From Streptococcus equi subsp. equi (lineage in GTDB: Bacteria; Bacillota; Bacilli; Lactobacillales; Streptococcaceae): DNA of 64,000 nt. The stretch is from assembly GCA_900637675.1 (NCBI GenBank), contig LR134389.1:1798001-1862000 (forward strand). The letters are read 5' to 3'. Below the pieces are notes generated by a model. The model was not told the DNA's origin. It ran no database searches and worked only from the letters and a program-made list of their open reading frames with translations. Shown piece after piece: positions 41,408 to 51,576 of the stretch (the stretch's first letter is position 1; every line of letters starts with the position of its first letter). A program made the translations under genes and the position numbers.

Positions 41408-41854
41408 TTAGGTACTCTTTTCTTTTATATTTTGATACGGTCCAAGCTCATGTCGAGGTCTATTTGTCGCCAAGGGAAGTCCTGTGTCGACAAGAATATC
41501 CTCAGACACTGCTTCTGCAATAGCTGTCGAAATCGTCGCCAAAACCTCCTGCAAATCAACCTGTGCCAAGCGCAGATCAGCAACCAATGGATGCAGGTCA
41601 AGCTGGCGCTTTTGATGAAGTAATTGGCAGCGCAACGCTCTAGCATCTGGACACAACTTAAGCAAGTCCTGCCTAAGCTCATAATCCTGCTTAAGCTCCT
41701 CAAATAAGGCTAACTCGGTCTGTAGGGCCAAATCTGCCTCAAAAGCCTTTTTAGCCAAGGCATAGGCCTGATACTGGCTGCTTGTCCTAATATCCTGAAC
41801 CAGCTGCTCAATAGCCTTTTCAATGGCAAACAATTCTTCATTTATGATTAGCAT
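41408..41854 (-). CDS. ylbF: YlbF/YmcA family regulator (RicF-like)
   Basis: A 148-aa helical protein of the Com_YlbF family. In B. subtilis YlbF, YmcA and YaaT (RicF, RicA, RicT) form a complex that affects RNase Y and competence; a ricT lies 3 kb away here. The N-terminal half (ELFAIEKAIEQLVQDI) matches the family; the C-terminal part is variable. Its start has no Shine-Dalgarno and an extended -10 box ends 6 nt upstream. Confidence 0.85.
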   Translation of the reverse strand: MLIINEELFAIEKAIEQLVQDIRTSSQYQAYALAKKAFEADLALQTELALFEELKQDYELRQDLLKLCPDARALRCQLLHQKRQLDLHPLVADLRLAQVDLQEVLATISTAIAEAVSEDILVDTGLPLATNRPRHELGPYQNIKEKST

Positions 41855-41860
41855 AGGTTA

Positions 41861-41869
41861 ATTATACCA
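41861..41869 (-). promoter_or_regulatory. Extended -10 of ylbF, leaderless geometry
   Basis: TGGTATAAT on the minus strand, then TAACCT, then the ylbF ATG. Confidence 0.65.
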
Positions 41870-41958
41870 TAATTTTAAGGAAGATAGCCCTCTTTAGCAT
41901 GCAAAAAGCCCCTGAAACAATTTGTTTCAGAAGCTGTTAAGCTATTTTACTAAGCTCT

Positions 41959-42549
41959 CTAAGCTAGCTCATTATTTTCCATGATTTCATCAATAAAGCC
42001 ATAGGCTAGGGTTTCTTCTGCGCTCATCCAATAATCACGCTCAGCGTCCTTATGGATTTGTTTGATCGTTTTACCGGCATTTTGTGCCAAAATCTTTTCC
42101 AGGCGGTGACGTGTCTTTAATAAATGCTCAGCAGCAATGGCCATATCCGTCTGCTGCGTACCACCTCCTGTGCCTCCCATAGGCTGGTGAATCATATATT
42201 CTGCATTTGGAAGCATAAAGCGCTTGCCCTTTGCACCTGATGAAGCAATAACGGTTCCCATAGAAGCAGCCATACCCATAACAATGGTTTGCACATCTGC
42301 CTTAATAAAGTTCATCGTATCAACAATAGCTAAACCAGCTGATACAGAGCCTCCTGGGGTATTCACATAGAGGTAAATATCTTTTGTGTTGTCTTGGGCA
42401 TCTAAAAACAAGAGCTGCGCAATAACAGAGTTTGCCATATTATCCTCTACTGGACCAGTCAGCATGATAATACGGTCCTTTAACAGACGTGAATAAATGT
42501 CATAAGAACGCTCTCCACGACTGGTTTGTTCAATAACTACAGGAATCAT
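41959..42549 (-). CDS. clpP: ATP-dependent Clp protease proteolytic subunit
   Basis: A 196-aa serine protease subunit that forms the tetradecameric barrel used by ClpC, ClpE and ClpX. The catalytic Ser is in GMAASMG near residue 96 and His in YMIHQPMGG near 121, with the Asp in the C-terminal third. The start at 42549 ([17 protein letters not shown]) is set by GGAGA upstream. Its promoter carries a perfect CtsR operator, so it belongs to the class III heat-shock regulon. Confidence 0.97.
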   Translation of the reverse strand: MIPVVIEQTSRGERSYDIYSRLLKDRIIMLTGPVEDNMANSVIAQLLFLDAQDNTKDIYLYVNTPGGSVSAGLAIVDTMNFIKADVQTIVMGMAASMGTVIASSGAKGKRFMLPNAEYMIHQPMGGTGGGTQQTDMAIAAEHLLKTRHRLEKILAQNAGKTIKQIHKDAERDYWMSAEETLAYGFIDEIMENNELA

Positions 42550-42640
42550 AAAAATCTCCAATCTATCGTGACTGTCTAACACCACTCTGCCTCATGCAGT
42601 GACAGGCAGTCAAACACATCTTTTTATAATGATTGACCTT

Positions 42641-42669
42641 ATTATAATCTCTTGGTCAAAAAAGGTCAA
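42641..42669 (-). promoter_or_regulatory. clpP promoter
   Basis: On the minus strand TTGACC, a 17-nt spacer and a perfect TATAAT. The -35 and spacer overlap the CtsR operator. Confidence 0.85.
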
Positions 42670-42670
42670 A
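42654..42670 (+). promoter_or_regulatory. CtsR operator
   Basis: GGTCAAA-AAA-GGTCAAA, an exact match to the CtsR heptad repeat RGTCAAA-NAN-RGTCAAA. It covers the -35 region of the clpP promoter. Confidence 0.9.
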
Positions 42671-42779
42671 TGATAAACTTGCTTTTAAAAACCTTCCAGC
42701 CTAAACTAGAAAGTCTTATTAGCTTTAGCAGGCTAGCCTCTAGCAAGCAGAGCCTAGCACAACCAAAGCCTGTAGCCTT

Positions 42780-43409
42780 TTACTTGGTACCAAATAAGCG
42801 ATCACCAGCATCTCCAAGACCAGGAACAATGTAGCCATGATCATTTAATCTTTCATCAAGGGCTGCGGTATAAATGTCAACATCTGGGTGAGCCTCCTGA
42901 AGCTTTTTAACCCCTTCTGGTGCTGCTACCAGACACACAAACTTAATATTAGCAGCCCCACGCTTTTTCAGTGAATCCACTGCAAGAATAGCAGAGCCGC
43001 CAGTAGCCAGCATCGGATCAACAATAAAAATTTGGCGCTGATCAATATCCTCTGGCAGCTTCACCAAATATTCAACCGGCTCCAAGGTCTCCTCGTTACG
43101 ATACATACCGATGTGACCAACCTTGGCAGCTGGCACAAGACTAAGAAAGCCATCCACCATACCAATACCAGCTCTAAGAATCGGAACAATTGCTAATTTT
43201 TTACCTGCTAACTGCTTTTGAACCGTCTTGGCAACCGGTGTTTGAATCTCAACATCCTCTAATGGCAAGTCACGAGAAACCTCGTAGCCCATAAGCATTG
43301 CAATTTCATTGACCAGCTCTCTAAAATCCTTGGTTGAGGTATCCTGACGACGCAGGATTGATAGCTTATGCTGAATAAGTGGATGCGAAATAACCTGACA
43401 TTTTCCCAT
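42780..43409 (-). CDS. upp: Uracil phosphoribosyltransferase
   Basis: A 209-aa salvage enzyme that makes UMP from uracil and PRPP. The PRPP-binding [13 protein letters not shown] is near residue 127 and [13 protein letters not shown] near 75; the C-terminal uracil loop [16 protein letters not shown] is complete. It precedes clpP on the same strand, separated by the clpP promoter, the usual streptococcal order. Confidence 0.97.
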
Positions 43410-43558
43410 GATGACGTACTTCCTTCTTTATTTTTTACACTTTTGCTATTATACCAAAAAATTGAAAACCTTGCTTACTTTTTTCAGATCCGGTTGAAAT
43501 GATAAAAGCAAGAATCTGATCAGCTAGCTGCCTGCTTCAGCTGCCTTGATCTTGGGTG

Positions 43559-45190
43559 TCAAAGTCCCAATTTTTGGCGATACCTAGCTGCTCTGCTGCC
43601 AATTAATTTGTCCAGCTGACGCGTCAATAACGTCATGTAGGCGTAAACACCCATTCCCAAGCCACCAATAATCACTAAGTAAAGCAGGCTAGTCAATCTG
43701 CCTGTCGGCTTAAACAAATAGCCCAAAAACCAGTTAGCTAGTAGCACAATCAGGCCCATCAATGCTGTCTCAATCACCGTTAGTAATATACGCTTATGCA
43801 GCAGCTTACGGTTAAATCGTGTGACCTGATGTAGACGACGGTACATGAGATAGATAGGCACTAGCAAGCCAAGGGTCGTAGCTAACAAAGGACCATAAGC
43901 ATGAAACAGATAGATCAAAGGAACCTGCAAAACCAGCTTGACAAAAACACCATAAGCAAAATAATAGATGGCCTTACGGTTTTCAAACAGGGCCTGCAGC
44001 ATCGGAGAAAAAAGCGTATACAAGGCCATCAATAGGGTAAGGCAAAGCACAGCAACAAACAGCCTAACAGCCTGTCCCTCGCTACTACCGTAAAAAACCG
44101 TATAAAGAGGCCTTGCCAGTATAATAGCTCCTGTCAGAGCAGGCAATAAAAACATCAGCAGCATTTCAATGTTGTTAATGATCAGGCGCGCTGCTGCTCG
44201 CATGTCCTTTTTAATGTAATTTTCTGTCAATAAGGCAATACCAACACTACCAATTGAAGCGGCTACTGCAATGAGCACCATGGTGATTTTAGCAGGGTTG
44301 GCGTTAAAATACCCAAACAGCACCCAGAGCTGAGAACGCGTGTAGCTGGTAAACAGAGTCATCGTATTGACAAAGGTCCACTGATCAAGGAGCTGAAAGG
44401 CCTGAATCGCACTTCCTGTAATAATAAAGGGAATCGACTCCTTTAACGTTTCAATAAGCAAGCCCTTGATGTCAATAGGAATCGCATGCTCTGTCTTGGT
44501 AAAAATAGCCTTTAAAAGGCCCTGCGTCCAGAAATAATAAAAGAGCACCGCCATACTGGCTATCATTCCAATAAAAGCAGCAAAGGTGGACTGCGTAACA
44601 GCTGCAATATAGTCCTTAGACCCCATTTTCATGATGAAAAAGGTTGTTAGAAGCATCCAGATCACACGAACCAGCTGCTCAGCAATTTGGCTAAGAGCAT
44701 AGGGCTTAATCTCCTTATAGCCCTGAAAAATCCCCCTAATCACGCTCATCACTGGAAAAACAAAAACAGCTAATGATAAGCTATGCATAATCGGGACAAG
44801 GGTCTCATCACCACCGGACAAGCGAGCAAAGAGCGGAGATCCCAGATACATCAGCACTGAGAAAATCAAGCCTAATACCAGCATAACCTTTAGAGTGCTT
44901 CGAATGAGCTGATAGCTATGCTCTTGCTGTCCCATCGAGTTGTACTTAGCGACCTGCTTAGCAATGGCAACATTTAGCCCTGTTGTCGAAATCAACAAAA
45001 AATAGGCATACACATTGTATCCCATATTAAAGAGCGCATTTGCCTGTATCGCATACTGCCCCATCCATATGTACCATGGAATAATATATAGAACGCCTAA
45101 AAGTCGGCTAATAAAATTACCTGCGGTGGACCAGGCTGCTCCCTGAACCATCAGCTGTTCTTGTGTCAATTGTTTTTTTTCTGTCGACAT
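43559..45190 (-). CDS. murJ: MOP-superfamily lipid flippase (MurJ/YtgP type)
   Basis: A 543-aa membrane protein with about 14 hydrophobic segments, of the polysaccharide-exporter branch of the MOP superfamily. The S. pyogenes homologue YtgP is known to replace E. coli MurJ, so lipid II flipping is the likely role. The divergent neighbour is murE, 85 bp away, which supports a peptidoglycan role. Other members of this superfamily export teichoic acid or capsule units, so the call rests on family and context. Confidence 0.85.
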   Translation of the reverse strand: MSTEKKQLTQEQLMVQGAAWSTAGNFISRLLGVLYIIPWYIWMGQYAIQANALFNMGYNVYAYFLLISTTGLNVAIAKQVAKYNSMGQQEHSYQLIRSTLKVMLVLGLIFSVLMYLGSPLFARLSGGDETLVPIMHSLSLAVFVFPVMSVIRGIFQGYKEIKPYALSQIAEQLVRVIWMLLTTFFIMKMGSKDYIAAVTQSTFAAFIGMIASMAVLFYYFWTQGLLKAIFTKTEHAIPIDIKGLLIETLKESIPFIITGSAIQAFQLLDQWTFVNTMTLFTSYTRSQLWVLFGYFNANPAKITMVLIAVAASIGSVGIALLTENYIKKDMRAAARLIINNIEMLLMFLLPALTGAIILARPLYTVFYGSSEGQAVRLFVAVLCLTLLMALYTLFSPMLQALFENRKAIYYFAYGVFVKLVLQVPLIYLFHAYGPLLATTLGLLVPIYLMYRRLHQVTRFNRKLLHKRILLTVIETALMGLIVLLANWFLGYLFKPTGRLTSLLYLVIIGGLGMGVYAYMTLLTRQLDKLIGSRAARYRQKLGL

Positions 45191-45240
45191 ATCCGTTCTT
45201 CCTAGTTTTTATAGCTTTATTATAAACTTTTGCTTGTGAC

Positions 45241-45269
45241 TTGTAAAACAAGAACATTAAGGATAAAAT
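45241..45269 (+). promoter_or_regulatory. murE promoter close to the start codon
   Basis: TTGTAA, a 17-nt spacer and TAAAAT, ending 6 nt before the murE ATG. The six bases AAGGCT between them could also give a short ribosome site, so leaderless start is less sure here than for the other genes. Confidence 0.5.
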
Positions 45270-45275
45270 AAGGCT

Positions 45276-46721
45276 ATGATAACAATTGAGCACTTATTAA
45301 CCATTTTAAAAAAGGACCATAATTTCCGAGAGGTTCTTGATCAAGACGGCTACCACTTTAACTATAGCGGTCTACAGTTTGACAGCCTTAGCTACGACAG
45401 CAGACAAGCAGATGAGCAGACGCTCTTTTTTGCTAAGGGATCAGCTTTTAAGGCTGACTTTTTGAGACAGGCCATTGCCAAGGGACTAAGACTCTATGTT
45501 TCAGAGATTGACTATCAGGTAGGGATCCCTGTTATTCTTGTTAACAATATTAAGCACGCTATGAGCCTAGCTGCGATGGCCTTTTATGATTACCCACAAA
45601 ATAAGCTCAAGCTATTAGCCTTCACCGGAACAAAGGGCAAGACAACTGCTGCCTACTTTGCCTATCATATGCTAAAGGAATCTCATAAGCCTGCCCTGCT
45701 CTCTACAATGAACACGACCTTAGATGGCCAACACTTTTTTAAATCGCAGTTAACCACACCTGAAAGTCTTGATTTATTTGCGATGATGGCTCAGTGTGTG
45801 GCTAATGGCATGACGCATTTGGTGATGGAGGTCTCTAGTCAAGCCTACTTGGTCGGGCGTATCTACGGCTTAACCTTTGATGTCGGTGTCTTTCTTAATA
45901 TTAGCCCCGATCACATCGGACCAATCGAGCACCCAAGCTTTGAGGATTATTTTTACCATAAGCGGCTCTTAATGGAAAATAGCCGAGCTGTTGTGGTCAA
46001 TAGCGGTATGGAGCATTTTAATATCCTAGCAGAGCAGGTGGCTGATAAGCCTCATGATTTTTATGGCAAAGGGGCTTGCAATAGGCTGCTGCAGCGGCAG
46101 GCCTTCTCATTTCAAGCAGCCGGCAAGGTAGCTGGAGACTATGCGATTCAATTAATTGGCAGCTTCAATCAAGAAAATGCTATGGCTGCTGGACTAGCCT
46201 GTCTTCGACTGGGGGCAAGCCTAGAGGATATCCGCCAAGGCATTGCTAAGACAAACGTCCCTGGCCGCATGGAGGTCTTAACCATGACCAATCAGGCCAA
46301 GGTATTTGTTGATTATGCACATAACGGTGATAGCCTTGAAAAGCTCCTATCTGTTGTCGAAGAGTACCAGAAAGGCCAGATTTACTTGATTCTAGGAGCA
46401 CCGGGCAATAAAGGCGAGAGCCGTCGGGCTGATTTTGGGCAAGTCATCAACCAGCACCCCAATGTTCGTATTATTCTGACTGCTGATGATCCTAATTTTG
46501 AGGACCCACAGCTGATTTCAGAGGAGATTGCTAGCTATATTCACCGCGAGGTTGATATTATCATTGACCGTAAAGAAGCAATCAAGACTGGTATGGAGCG
46601 CTGTCAGAATGAGCAGGATGCACTCATTATTGCTGGCAAGGGGGCTGATGCTTATCAGATTGTCAAGGGACAAAAGACTGCCTATGCAGGTGATTTAGCG
46701 ATTGCAAAGAGCTACCTATAG
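45276..46721 (+). CDS. murE: UDP-MurNAc-L-Ala-D-Glu:L-lysine ligase
   Basis: A 481-aa Mur ligase that adds the third amino acid of the stem peptide. ATP-binding [11 protein letters not shown] is near residue 116, the carbamylated-lysine region is in the central domain, and DDPN replaces the DNPR typical of meso-diaminopimelate enzymes, consistent with L-lysine. It is divergent from the flippase gene and ends at a terminator before fhuC. Confidence 0.93.
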   Translation: MITIEHLLTILKKDHNFREVLDQDGYHFNYSGLQFDSLSYDSRQADEQTLFFAKGSAFKADFLRQAIAKGLRLYVSEIDYQVGIPVILVNNIKHAMSLAAMAFYDYPQNKLKLLAFTGTKGKTTAAYFAYHMLKESHKPALLSTMNTTLDGQHFFKSQLTTPESLDLFAMMAQCVANGMTHLVMEVSSQAYLVGRIYGLTFDVGVFLNISPDHIGPIEHPSFEDYFYHKRLLMENSRAVVVNSGMEHFNILAEQVADKPHDFYGKGACNRLLQRQAFSFQAAGKVAGDYAIQLIGSFNQENAMAAGLACLRLGASLEDIRQGIAKTNVPGRMEVLTMTNQAKVFVDYAHNGDSLEKLLSVVEEYQKGQIYLILGAPGNKGESRRADFGQVINQHPNVRIILTADDPNFEDPQLISEEIASYIHREVDIIIDRKEAIKTGMERCQNEQDALIIAGKGADAYQIVKGQKTAYAGDLAIAKSYL

Positions 46722-46817
46722 ACTGGTCTAACAGGCTAAACAGTAATAATTCTTAAGATTACTGATAATGATTCTAAGCTGGCTCCTTTTTTAGCATAAA
46801 CTCAGTAATTAGATTCT

Positions 46818-46840
46818 GAAAGGCTTTTTTAGGCCTTTTT
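46818..46840 (+). terminator. murE terminator
   Basis: An AAAGGC / GCCTTT stem with an 8-nt loop and a TTTTT tail, about 100 bp past murE. Confidence 0.65.
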
Positions 46841-46843
46841 CTA

Positions 46844-46852
46844 TGCTATAAT
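46844..46852 (+). promoter_or_regulatory. Promoter of the fhu operon
   Basis: An extended -10 box TGCTATAAT about 130 bp upstream of fhuC. A TGATAATGATT motif near 46760 resembles half of a Fur-type site, but no complete operator was found. Confidence 0.5.
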
Positions 46853-46979
46853 GGGATAGCTTTTAAGAGAAAGCGCACTATTATAGTCAGACCAAAAAAG
46901 CGACTAGCATTTCATAGGCTATCAGCCCCTTAGAATTTTGCTAGCTGGCTTTGCTTGACTATTAGAAAGGAGAAAAACC

Positions 46980-47759
46980 ATGTCAACAATCAGTGCTGAG
47001 AGGATTTCAGCTGGCTATGATCAATCGCTTATCATCAGCAACTTATCTGTCACTATTCCCGAAGGAAAGGTAACAACCATCATCGGTGCTAATGGCTGTG
47101 GGAAGTCAACCCTTTTAAAGACTCTGGCACGACTATTGCCACTCAAAGCAGGGCAGGTTCTCTTAGATGGACAAGCCATTGCTAGACTAGCAACCAAGGA
47201 CGTTGCCAGAACACTAGCAGTTTTACCTCAGCTGCAAGAAGCTACTACAGCTACTGTCTATGAGCTGGTTTCTTATGGGCGTTATCCCCACCAATCCTAC
47301 CTAGGACAACTCAGTCAAGCTGATAAGGATAAGATTTGCTGGGCAATGGAGGTCACAAGCATGGCACCCTATGCTCATCAGGCTGTTGATGCCCTGTCAG
47401 GCGGCCAACGTCAAAGGGCCTGGATTGCTATGGCCTTAGCACAGGATACTGATATTATTTTTCTAGATGAGCCAACAACCTACTTAGATATGAATCATCA
47501 GCTCGATATTTTAGAATTACTAAAGGAGCTCAATCAGGTCTCTGGAAAAACAATCGTGATGGTCCTTCATGATTTAAATCTTTCAGCACGCTACTCGGAT
47601 CATCTGATCGCCATGAAAAATGGACATATCAAATATTCTGGAGAGGTCAACCAGGTGATGACGCCAGAGATGATTCAAGACATTTTTCAAGTAAAGGCTC
47701 AGCTCGTCACTGATCCTCTCTATCATTGCCCTACATTGCTGACCTATCAGCTGATATAA
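46980..47759 (+). CDS. fhuC: Ferrichrome-type iron ABC transporter ATPase
   Basis: A 259-aa ATPase of the FecE/FhuC family that powers siderophore import. Walker A GANGCGKST is near residue 36, the Q-loop LPQLQEATT near 79, the signature LSGGQRQRAWIA near 139 and Walker B IIFLDEPTTYLD near 159. First gene of a four-gene operon with binding protein and two permeases; equivalent to the hydroxamate uptake operon of S. pyogenes. Confidence 0.93.
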   Translation: MSTISAERISAGYDQSLIISNLSVTIPEGKVTTIIGANGCGKSTLLKTLARLLPLKAGQVLLDGQAIARLATKDVARTLAVLPQLQEATTATVYELVSYGRYPHQSYLGQLSQADKDKICWAMEVTSMAPYAHQAVDALSGGQRQRAWIAMALAQDTDIIFLDEPTTYLDMNHQLDILELLKELNQVSGKTIVMVLHDLNLSARYSDHLIAMKNGHIKYSGEVNQVMTPEMIQDIFQVKAQLVTDPLYHCPTLLTYQLI

Positions 47760-47783
47760 ATTTATTCTAGGAGAATAGAATAC

Positions 47784-48722
47784 ATGAAAAAACTACTGCT
47801 TATTTTAACTGTTTTTGTGACAGCTTTTACATTAGTCGCCTGCTCAAGTCAAAGCAAGCAACAAGAAAGCACCAGCAAAGCAAGCCTATCCCACAAGCCA
47901 AAAATTGCTGGAGTGACCTATTATGGTGACATTCCTGTCAAGCCAAAGCGCGTGGTTAGCTTAGCAGCTACATATACTGGTTACTTGGCAAAATTAGACC
48001 TTCATCTGGTCGGTGTCACCTCCTACGACAAAAAGAACCCTGTTTTAACAAAAAGCATTACTCAAGCCAAGCAGGTGGCAGCTACTGACCTAGAGGCTAT
48101 TACAGCACTAGAGCCTGATCTCATTGTTGTTGGCTCAACAGAAGAAAACATTGACCAGCTAGCAAAAATCGCACCACTAATCTCCATTGAATACCGCAAG
48201 CGTGATTATTTGCAGGTGTTTTCTGATTTTGGCCGTATTTTTAACAAGGAAAAGGAAACTGACCAATGGTTGGCCGACTGGAAACAAAAAACAAGTGACT
48301 ATGAAAAAGAAATAAAACAAGTCACCGGATCAGCTGCTACCTTTACAATCATGGGGCTCTATGAAAAGGAAATTTACCTTTTTGGTAAGGACTGGGGAAG
48401 AGGTGGTGAAATTATTCATCAGGCCTTACATTATGATGCTCCCGAAAAGGTGAAAAAAGAGGTGTTTAAGCAGGGCTATCTGTCCTTATCACAGGAGGTT
48501 CTACCAGATTATATTGGTGATTATGTGATTGTTGCTGCTGAGGATGACCAAACCGGCTCAGCCTTATATGAGAGCGACCTTTGGCAGCAGATCCCTGCTG
48601 TGACCAACAATCATGTCATCAAGGTCAACGCTAATGTCTTTTACTTCACAGACCCACTGTCACTGGAGCACCAGCTTGAGGTTCTAAAAAAGGCTATCCT
48701 CTCAACTGGTGCAAGTCAATAA
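47784..48722 (+). CDS. fhuD: Ferrichrome-type siderophore-binding lipoprotein
   Basis: A 312-aa lipoprotein; the signal peptide ends in the lipobox LVAC near residue 20. The mature part has the two-lobed, helix-linked class III binding protein features [15 protein letters not shown] and [11 protein letters not shown]. It captures ferric siderophore, most likely of hydroxamate type, for the FhuBG permease. The start has GGAGAA 8 nt upstream. Confidence 0.92.
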   Translation: MKKLLLILTVFVTAFTLVACSSQSKQQESTSKASLSHKPKIAGVTYYGDIPVKPKRVVSLAATYTGYLAKLDLHLVGVTSYDKKNPVLTKSITQAKQVAATDLEAITALEPDLIVVGSTEENIDQLAKIAPLISIEYRKRDYLQVFSDFGRIFNKEKETDQWLADWKQKTSDYEKEIKQVTGSAATFTIMGLYEKEIYLFGKDWGRGGEIIHQALHYDAPEKVKKEVFKQGYLSLSQEVLPDYIGDYVIVAAEDDQTGSALYESDLWQQIPAVTNNHVIKVNANVFYFTDPLSLEHQLEVLKKAILSTGASQ

Positions 48723-48731
48723 AAACTTAAG

Positions 48732-49757
48732 ATGACAGCTCAACATCATACTAAGCCTAAACTAGCTAAAGCAGCTCCTCCTTGGCTGATCTTAACCTTT
48801 ATCAGCTTAACTCTAGTGCTTGCCATTTACTGCAGTCTGAGGTTTGGGGCTGTGTCACTATCACATCAGGAGCTCTATCATATTCTACTTGGAAAGCAGG
48901 ACCAGGGTCAAAAGGCCAGCATTATTTTGGACATTCGCCTGCCCCGCTTGATTTTAGCAGCTCTAGTTGGTGCTGCACTTGCTGTTTCAGGAGCTATCAT
49001 GCAAGGCATTACCAGAAATCCCATTGCCGAGCCTGGCTTACTGGGAATCAACTCTGGAGCTGGGCTGGCATTAGTCATCGGCTATGCTTTTTCCCCTCAT
49101 CTTCATTATTCGACAATTATATTACTTTCCTTGCTAGGGTCACTCTTAGCGACCCTATTAATTCTCAGCCTAGCCTATCAAGCTGGTAAGGGCTACACTC
49201 AAATGAGGCTTATTTTAGCAGGAGCGATGATATCTATGCTACTGTCAGCTATCGGACAAGGAATAACAACTTATTGTCACCTAGCCAATGCCATTATTGG
49301 CTGGCAGGCGGGAGGATTGATCGGGGTCAATTGGCAGATGGTTAGCTATGTTGCGCCACTCATCATCTGTGGCTTAGCCCTATCTTATCTGCTAGCCTAT
49401 CATTTGACCATTTTAAGCTTAAGTCAAGAGCAGGCCAAGGCCCTAGGGCAACGCACCTTCTTGATTAGCCTTATCTTTATTGGACTTGTGCTGCTTCTGT
49501 CTTCTGCTGCTGTAGCAGTAGCCGGCAGCATTTCCTTTGTCGGCTTGATTATCCCTCATGCCATCACATTAGTCACTGCTAAGGATTACCGCTGGATCCT
49601 GCCGCTAGCTACTCTTCTTGGAGCCAGCTTTATGCTTTGGGTAGACTTTGCCTGTCGGAATATCAATCCCCCCTATGAAACACCGCTATCTGCTTTGATC
49701 AGCTTTATTGGGCTGCCCTGCTTTTTATGGCTAGTTAGAAAAGGAGGTCGCTTTTGA
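48732..49757 (+). CDS. fhuB: Siderophore ABC transporter permease FhuB
   Basis: A 341-aa FecCD-family permease with about ten membrane helices; the conserved LDIRLPRLILAALVGAALAVSG and SFVGLIIPHAI blocks are present. It is 9 bp after fhuD with a weak ribosome site. Its stop overlaps the start of fhuG. Confidence 0.92.
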   Translation: MTAQHHTKPKLAKAAPPWLILTFISLTLVLAIYCSLRFGAVSLSHQELYHILLGKQDQGQKASIILDIRLPRLILAALVGAALAVSGAIMQGITRNPIAEPGLLGINSGAGLALVIGYAFSPHLHYSTIILLSLLGSLLATLLILSLAYQAGKGYTQMRLILAGAMISMLLSAIGQGITTYCHLANAIIGWQAGGLIGVNWQMVSYVAPLIICGLALSYLLAYHLTILSLSQEQAKALGQRTFLISLIFIGLVLLLSSAAVAVAGSISFVGLIIPHAITLVTAKDYRWILPLATLLGASFMLWVDFACRNINPPYETPLSALISFIGLPCFLWLVRKGGRF

Positions 49758-50752
49758 CAGCTACTAAAAGACACGTCCCATTATTTCTAGGACTAATCTC
49801 TGGACTGGTCTGTTTGATGATTATTTCCTTGTCTATTGGGGAATCTAGCATGTCACCATTGGAGGTCGTCAGGGTGCTTTTTGGTAAATCCACTGCTGAT
49901 ATGGCCTTGATCATCACCAACATTAGACTCCCAAGAATTTTAGCTGCCTGTATCGGTGGCGGCTCACTGGCCCTTTCTGGCTTAATGCTGCAAAGCTTAA
50001 CGCGAAATCATCTGGCAGATTCTGGCATACTAGGCATTAATGCTGGTGCTGGTATGGCTATTACCCTTGTCATATCCTACAGCACTAGTAACAGTCTGAC
50101 CAGCAGGCAAGGGCTGCCGCTTATGACCATATCCGGGGCAATGGCAACCATTGTCTTGGTCTACCTGCTCTCACTTCGTCATGGCCATATTGATCCTATT
50201 CGGCTGATTGTCACTGGCGTAGGGCTATCAACCATGCTATCTAGCCTGATGATTGCCTTTGTCGGCAATGTGAACCGTTATAAGGTGGATTATGTGATTC
50301 ATTGGCTAAGCGGGCAGCTAACAGGCGATGATTGGTCCAAGCTAAGCATTGTTGCTCCCTTATTGGGGATCACTTGGCTGCTAGCCTTTAGTCAAGCCTA
50401 TAAGCTCAACATCATGGCATTAAATGATGAAGCAAGCATGGCTCTAGGCTTCAAGCTCCATCAGTACCGTACCATTGTTCTTGCACTATCTGCGATTCTC
50501 TCAGCCCTAAGTGTTATTTTGGTCGGAAACATCACCTTTATTGGTCTGATAGCAGGCCATACCAGCAAACGACTAGTGGGAGCTGATCACCGATTAAGCC
50601 TGCCTGTCAGCCTTTTCATCGGCATGATTCTGCTTCTCTTGGCTGACACTATCGGACGAGTCTATCTCGTCGGCAGCAATATACCAACCGGTATTCTTGT
50701 CTCAATTATTGGTGCATCCTATTTTCTCTATCTGATGGTCAAAATGACATAA
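49754..50752 (+). CDS. fhuG: Siderophore ABC transporter permease FhuG
   Basis: A 332-aa second FecCD-family permease that forms a heterodimer with FhuB. TNIRLPRILAACIGGGSLALSG and NITFIGLIAGHTSKR are family blocks. The start is a TTG that overlaps the fhuB stop (TTGA), with AAGGAGG six nt upstream. Last gene of the operon. Confidence 0.92.
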   Translation: MTATKRHVPLFLGLISGLVCLMIISLSIGESSMSPLEVVRVLFGKSTADMALIITNIRLPRILAACIGGGSLALSGLMLQSLTRNHLADSGILGINAGAGMAITLVISYSTSNSLTSRQGLPLMTISGAMATIVLVYLLSLRHGHIDPIRLIVTGVGLSTMLSSLMIAFVGNVNRYKVDYVIHWLSGQLTGDDWSKLSIVAPLLGITWLLAFSQAYKLNIMALNDEASMALGFKLHQYRTIVLALSAILSALSVILVGNITFIGLIAGHTSKRLVGADHRLSLPVSLFIGMILLLLADTIGRVYLVGSNIPTGILVSIIGASYFLYLMVKMT

Positions 50753-50790
50753 GAGCCTCTGCTGCATAGCTTAAAGGGCTCAGCAAGCAT

Positions 50791-50836
50791 AAATGGCTTA
50801 GACTCAACTGTTTTACAGTGTGGGTCTAAGCCATTT
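50791..50836. terminator. Bidirectional terminator between fhuG and the DUF1803 gene
   Basis: A perfect 13-bp stem, AAATGGCTTAGAC / GTCTAAGCCATTT, followed by TTTT. Confidence 0.92.
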
Positions 50837-50856
50837 TTTATTCATCAAGTCAACTC

Positions 50857-51510
50857 TTAATCAGCGTAGAAAATCAGCTGCTCCTTATCAAAAGCCAGCT
50901 TCAGGCAGTATTTAGTGGCCTCTACTTTTTCAATATAGCCTAGAAGCTCCAAGGCATTCACAAAAATATCTGTCCGCTTTTGCATAACAATCTCTTTTCT
51001 AGCAAATTTTAGAAGAAAGCTGGTCATGTACTTCAAGGCATAGTCCTGATTCACATCACCTAATAGGGCATAGAGCCTTAATTGCTCATCAGATAGGGCT
51101 TCCCCTCTTCTTAAGCGGTAAAAATAATTGGCAAGCGTCAGCTTATCTCGGTCAATGGTTGTTTTTTCCTTGATCAAAACCTGATTGGTCTGATTAGACA
51201 GCACTGTCTCAAACACCAAGGCCATCAAAGCTTCATATAGATCTGATGCCCTATCCACAAAGATTAGATCTTCTAATGTCACCTGCTGCAGGTCATCTAG
51301 CAAGGGCAGACACAGATAGTAGCGTCTGTTTTTTCGACAGATATAGCCAGCCTGAATGTAAGCTTCAAGCGCCTTATCAATCCCCTTAACATGAGAAAAG
51401 GCCTGCTTAATGTGACGCAGGGTTACGTCATCATGCTGATTGAGGTAATGAATAAGGTCTTGAAAAAAAGGCTGACGCGTTAATTTATCAGGGTTAAAAA
51501 TGGTAATCAT
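50857..51510 (-). CDS. DUF1803 family protein
   Basis: A 217-aa soluble, probably helical protein. It matches the DUF1803 proteins that follow ppaC in streptococci (MITIFNPDKLTRQPFFQDL start). No catalytic motif is visible; the N-terminal part, HDDVTLRHIKQAFSHVKG and YIQAGYICRKNRRYYL, looks like a winged-helix. The function is unknown. The start has no Shine-Dalgarno; an extended -10 box ends 6 nt upstream, so it has its own promoter apart from ppaC. Confidence 0.75.
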   Translation of the reverse strand: MITIFNPDKLTRQPFFQDLIHYLNQHDDVTLRHIKQAFSHVKGIDKALEAYIQAGYICRKNRRYYLCLPLLDDLQQVTLEDLIFVDRASDLYEALMALVFETVLSNQTNQVLIKEKTTIDRDKLTLANYFYRLRRGEALSDEQLRLYALLGDVNQDYALKYMTSFLLKFARKEIVMQKRTDIFVNALELLGYIEKVEATKYCLKLAFDKEQLIFYAD

Positions 51511-51516
51511 ACTACT

Positions 51517-51525
51517 ATTATAGCA
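51517..51525 (-). promoter_or_regulatory. Extended -10 of the DUF1803 gene, leaderless geometry
   Basis: TGCTATAAT on the minus strand, then AGTAGT, then ATG. Confidence 0.65.
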
Positions 51526-51576
51526 AAAAGACCAAAGGGCTGCTGATAAAAATCAACACCCCTCTACAGGCAAGCT

